Shown here: one piece after another, positions 61,114-64,000 of the stretch
How the letters are laid out: each line of letters begins with the position of its first letter
Position numbering within the stretch: position 1 is the stretch's first letter
NCBI RefSeq assembly: GCF_026342015.1
Contig: NZ_JAPENL010000002.1
Coordinates: 1,307,001-1,371,000 of the forward strand
Length of the DNA stretch: 64,000 nt
Direction of reading: 5' to 3'
Source of the DNA: Micromonospora lupini
GTDB lineage: Bacteria > Actinomycetota > Actinomycetes > Mycobacteriales > Micromonosporaceae
The notes under the pieces: generated by a model
What the model saw: the letters and a program-made list of their open reading frames with translations, nothing else
The model's database searches: none
What the model was told of the DNA's origin: nothing
Translations under genes and position numbers: made by a program

Positions 61114-62670
61114 GTGACCCAGGTCGGCGAGGGTCAGGAGGCGGACGAGAGCGCTCCGCCGGTCATGACCTTCGGTGCTCCCACGGCCGGTGAAATCCTC
61201 GCCGAGCGTTACGAGCTGGTCGAGCACATCAACAACGACAGCGCGGGTCGGCTGGTCTGGCGCGGGGTCGACGTCATCCTGCGCCGCCCCGTCGCGGTGG
61301 TGCTGCGCTACCCGGGTGGCGACTCCGCCACCGAGATGCTCCAGGCCGCCGTCGCGGCCAGCCGGGTCATCCACCCCAACCTGGTCGGCGTCTACGACGC
61401 GATCGACGAGGCCGAGCGGGCGTACGTGGTCCGCGAGTGGGTGGACGGGCAGTCGTTGCGCGACCTGGCCGCCGAGGGTCCGCTGGACCCGGCGCGGGCC
61501 ACCGCGATCGGCAACGCGGTCGCGAGCGCGCTCGCCGCGGTGCACGCCACCGGAATGGTGCACGGCAACGTCCACCCCGGCACCGTCATGATCAGCGACG
61601 AGGGCCGCGTGGTCCTGGCCGACGCGCGCACCGACGGCGACGACAGCCAGGAGAGTGACATCCGGGCGGTCGGCGGCGTCCTCTACTTCGCGCTGACCGG
61701 GCACTGGCCGCACGCCGAGGCACCGCTGCGCGGCGCCACCGCCGGCCACGGTCGGGCCGCCATCCCGGACGCGGTCCGCGACGCCGGCGGTGCCCTCGCG
61801 GCACCCCGCCAGGTTCGGGCCGGGGTGCCCGCATACCTGGACGACCTCACCATGGATCTGCTCGACGCCGAGATCGCGCCGCCGTCGTCCGACGTGCTGG
61901 CGGCCGAGTTGGCCAGGCTGGACGTGCCCGCCGAGGAGGAGCACTACCTCGACAACGGCGGGCCGCTGCGGTTCGCCGCCGACACCGAGGAAGAGCCGTC
62001 ACCGCTGGCCGCGGCCGGTGGCCGCAAGGTCGCCATCGGCATCGCCGGCCTGCTGGCGGTCGCCCTGGTCGGCCTGCTCATCGGGATCAGCGCGCTCGGC
62101 GGCAAGGACAAGGACCCGCAGGACACCGCCGGGGCCACGCCCTCCGCCAGCGCTCCGGCCGGCGACGCCACCCCGGCCGCCGCCACGGTCCGCAACCTCC
62201 GCGTGCAGGACATCCGGATCATCGACCCGGACAGCAGCAAGCGCGACGAACTCGGCGACTCCAACAAGATCATCGACGGTGACAACGACAAGGGTTGGGA
62301 AACCGACCGCTACCCGAACGCCACGTACGGGAACCTCAAGGCCGGCATGGGTGTCTGGCTGGACCTGGGTTCACCGCACACGGTGAAGTCGGTGCAGGCC
62401 GTGCTGTCCGGTCGAGGCGCCACCGCGAAGCTGCTCGCCGGCACGGCCGGCTACCCGGCGACCTCCAACGGCGACAAGCAGATGGTGGCGAACTACAAGA
62501 CCGAGATCGGTGTCCTCAAGGAGCACGACGGCACCACGATGACCTTCAACGGCTTCAACGCCGACCAGAAGTACCGCTATCTGCTGCTCTGGTTCACCGA
62601 GCTGCCGGCCATCGGCGACGAGGACGGCTTCCGGCTCGGCGTGCAGGAGATTACGGTCCAGGGTTCGTGA
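61114..62670 (+). CDS. Membrane pseudokinase with extracellular discoidin-like domain (MurJ-associated)
   Basis: 518 residues from a GTG at 61114 behind GGGAGGA; ATG 61063 is an alternative. Residues about 25-270 form a kinase-like fold, but the ATP lysine of VAxK is Val63, HRD reads HGN (150-152), and DFG reads ADA (169-171), so it should be inactive. A membrane helix (305-327) leads to a Pro/Ala linker and an extracellular discoidin-like domain (IDGDNDKGWETDRYP, GVWLDLGSP). It corresponds to the pseudokinase part of mycobacterial MviN. It probably scaffolds MurJ regulation through phospho-dependent partners. Confidence 0.88.
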   Translation: MTQVGEGQEADESAPPVMTFGAPTAGEILAERYELVEHINNDSAGRLVWRGVDVILRRPVAVVLRYPGGDSATEMLQAAVAASRVIHPNLVGVYDAIDEAERAYVVREWVDGQSLRDLAAEGPLDPARATAIGNAVASALAAVHATGMVHGNVHPGTVMISDEGRVVLADARTDGDDSQESDIRAVGGVLYFALTGHWPHAEAPLRGATAGHGRAAIPDAVRDAGGALAAPRQVRAGVPAYLDDLTMDLLDAEIAPPSSDVLAAELARLDVPAEEEHYLDNGGPLRFAADTEEEPSPLAAAGGRKVAIGIAGLLAVALVGLLIGISALGGKDKDPQDTAGATPSASAPAGDATPAAATVRNLRVQDIRIIDPDSSKRDELGDSNKIIDGDNDKGWETDRYPNATYGNLKAGMGVWLDLGSPHTVKSVQAVLSGRGATAKLLAGTAGYPATSNGDKQMVANYKTEIGVLKEHDGTTMTFNGFNADQKYRYLLLWFTELPAIGDEDGFRLGVQEITVQGS

Positions 62671-62713
62671 TCCGGGCAGCACGATCCGGGCGCCGCATCC
62701 GCTGGACGTGGTG

Positions 62714-63418
62714 ATGGACGGGCGCGACACGGCAACGGATCTTGAGCTGCTGCGCGCCCACGCCACCGGCGACCGGGACGCCTTTACCGTGCTGTTCCAC
62801 AGGCACCGCGACCGGCTCTGGGCGGTGGCCCTGCGGACGCTCGGTGACCGCGAGGAGGCCGCCGACGCCCTCCAGGACGCCCTGCTGTCGGCACACCGGG
62901 CGGCCGGCCGCTTCCGCGGCGACTCCGCCGTCACCACGTGGCTGCACCGCATCGTGGTGAACGCGTGCCTGGACCGGATCCGACGCCGGCAGGCGCACCC
63001 CACAGTGCCGCTGCCCGACGGCAACCGGTCCGGCGACGGATCGGGCACCGGCGGTGTCGAGCCAGCCGCGCCCGCTCAGGACCACGACACCGCGCTTGTC
63101 GTCCGCGCGGCGCTCGCCGCGCTGCCGGTCGAGCAGCGGGCCGCCCTGGTGCTCGTGGACGTGCAGGGCTACCCGGTGGCCGAGGTGGCCCGCATCCTCG
63201 GTGTCGCCGAGGGGACGGTGAAGAGCCGGTGCGCCAGAGGTCGGGCCCGGATGGCGGTGCTGCTCGGGCATCTGCGGCCGGCGACGCCATCGCATCCCGC
63301 CCCGGCCGCCCGGATCGCGGACGTGCCCGGCGTCACGCCGGGGAACCCGCGCCCTGCCGAGGGCGTCGGATCGGGGTCGGTTCGGTACCGGCAGGACGCC
63401 AACCAGGAGGACGCGTGA
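62714..63418 (+). CDS. sigM: ECF sigma factor SigM
   Basis: 234 residues from ATG 62714 (GTG 62708 possible). Region 2 reads DAFTVLFHRHRDRLWAVALRTLGDREEAADALQDALLSAHR, split here as overlapping short blocks, and region 4 has LPVEQRAALVLVDVQGYPVAEVARILGV with GTVKSRCARGRARM. The C-terminal 50 residues are Pro/Ala-rich. The location after murJ and the pseudokinase identifies it with SigM of mycobacteria and Streptomyces (from memory). Its stop overlaps the anti-sigma start as GTGA. Confidence 0.92.
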   Translation: MDGRDTATDLELLRAHATGDRDAFTVLFHRHRDRLWAVALRTLGDREEAADALQDALLSAHRAAGRFRGDSAVTTWLHRIVVNACLDRIRRRQAHPTVPLPDGNRSGDGSGTGGVEPAAPAQDHDTALVVRAALAALPVEQRAALVLVDVQGYPVAEVARILGVAEGTVKSRCARGRARMAVLLGHLRPATPSHPAPAARIADVPGVTPGNPRPAEGVGSGSVRYRQDANQEDA

Positions 63419-64000
63419 CGAACGAGGAGTTCAGGGAGGTCGACACCGACCTGCTCGCTGACTACCTCGGCGGCGCGTTGGACGGCACACCACAGCAGGC
63501 GGAGATCGCCCGGCTGGTCGACGCGGATCCGGCCTGGGCCGAGGCGTACGCCCTGCTGGCTCCCGCGGTGACGCAGGTCCGCGCCGAGCTGGCCCGCTGG
63601 GCCGAGCCCTCCCCTGAGCTGCCCCCCGCCGTCGCCGAACGGATCGCCGCTGCGCTGGCCACGGCGGACGCCCCGCCGGCCGACGCCCCGGCCGACGTAC
63701 CCGTCACGCTCACCGGCGCCACCGGTTCGCCCGAGCCGGCCGCTCCCGCGACGCCTGTCGGTGTCCCCGCACAGGGCGGCCGTCGCCCCGGCAGTTCCGC
63801 ACCTAGCGAGTCGGGGCGCGGCAGAGCCACCGGCCCGGGTCGCCGGCAGCGCCGCTGGGCCCGGACCGCCGCTCCGGTGGCCGTCGCGGCGGTCGCCGTC
63901 GTCGCGGTCGGCCTGGGCCTGGGCCTGCGCCAACTGTCGACGAACACCACGGACAGCGGTGCCATGGACCGTCCGGCGAGTGCGCCCGGAGATGTGGCAG
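63415..64000 (+). CDS. Anti-sigma-M factor-like membrane protein (cut by window end)
   Basis: 195 residues are visible. The GTG at 63415 overlaps the sigM stop and follows AGGAGG. The N-terminal part (EVDTDLLADYLGGALDGTPQQAEI) is helical and acidic, as in zinc-less anti-sigma domains; no HxxxCxxC motif is seen. A Pro/Ala/Gly linker leads to a membrane helix (about 163-180, VAVAAVAVVAVGLGLGL). The gene continues beyond the window. Coupling to sigM supports the RsmA-like role. Confidence 0.85.
   Translation, partial: MTNEEFREVDTDLLADYLGGALDGTPQQAEIARLVDADPAWAEAYALLAPAVTQVRAELARWAEPSPELPPAVAERIAAALATADAPPADAPADVPVTLTGATGSPEPAAPATPVGVPAQGGRRPGSSAPSESGRGRATGPGRRQRRWARTAAPVAVAAVAVVAVGLGLGLRQLSTNTTDSGAMDRPASAPGDVA

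Noticed and set aside
61392..61944. Minus-strand frames within the pseudokinase gene
   Set aside because: They are shadow frames without motifs, and the plus strand has a clear kinase-fold and membrane-anchor order.

Overview
This window comes from a high-GC actinomycete, most likely a Micromonospora-like member of the Micromonosporaceae. The family call is an inference. It rests on dense GC-rich coding with many GTG starts and GTGA stop/start overlaps, on actinobacterial markers (SARP regulators, mycothiol-type DinB protein, LppU/SCO3897-family proteins, inositol-phosphate synthase) and on gene order. From memory, the order dnaB - rplI/rpsR/ssb/rpsF - class A PBP - DUF5318 - PadR - ino1 - cca - murJ - sigM matches the origin-proximal core of Streptomyces, and parts of it match mycobacteria. 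oriC itself is not in the window; it is probably some way beyond the right end.

Region 1 (1-25,950) is mixed metabolic and accessory DNA. Molybdenum-cofactor genes lie in two clusters: moaA-moaD (plus strand, 2.0-3.3 kb) and moaC-mog-moeA-moaE (minus strand, 18.6-15.8 kb). The second cluster has a 21-bp minisatellite at the 3' end of mog and a C-terminally truncated SARP gene overlapping moaC. This part also holds a natural fusion of an endonuclease-Q-like PHP nuclease with a UvrD-type helicase (4.6-7.8 kb), a prepilin peptidase, an EamA transporter, twin LppU-like proteins, an AAA ATPase, two polytopic GT87-like proteins, a complete GGDEF-EAL protein, a phosphoribosyltransferase and a maleylpyruvate-isomerase-like protein.

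Region 2 (25,950-32,320) is replication and translation core: dnaB interrupted by a 426-residue LAGLIDADG intein, then rplI, rpsR (a zinc-free variant), ssb and rpsF. rpsF starts with TTG behind a leader that can fold its Shine-Dalgarno sequence away, which looks like an S6:S18 autoregulatory leader.

Region 3 (32,950-44,500) interrupts the core with accessory genes: endonuclease IV, two GT-C/GT87 membrane proteins, a 1,324-residue secreted protein ending in an SGNH hydrolase, a lipoprotein whose signal-peptide codons form a perfect hairpin, a full-length SARP with promoter and palindrome, and a secreted DUF2690 protein.

Region 4 (44,600-64,000) returns to envelope and core functions: class A PBP, DUF5318, PadR with a perfect 25-bp operator followed by ino1, ogt with a ribbon-helix-helix protein, an NfeD-flotillin pair, a TAT-exported GH2 glycosidase with inserted discoidin modules and a LacI-type operator, cca, murJ, a membrane pseudokinase, sigM and its anti-sigma factor (cut by the window end). 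DnaA boxes occur in three intergenic regions. Most convergent gene pairs are separated by strong symmetric hairpins. I saw no rRNA or tRNA genes, insertion sequences or CRISPR arrays.
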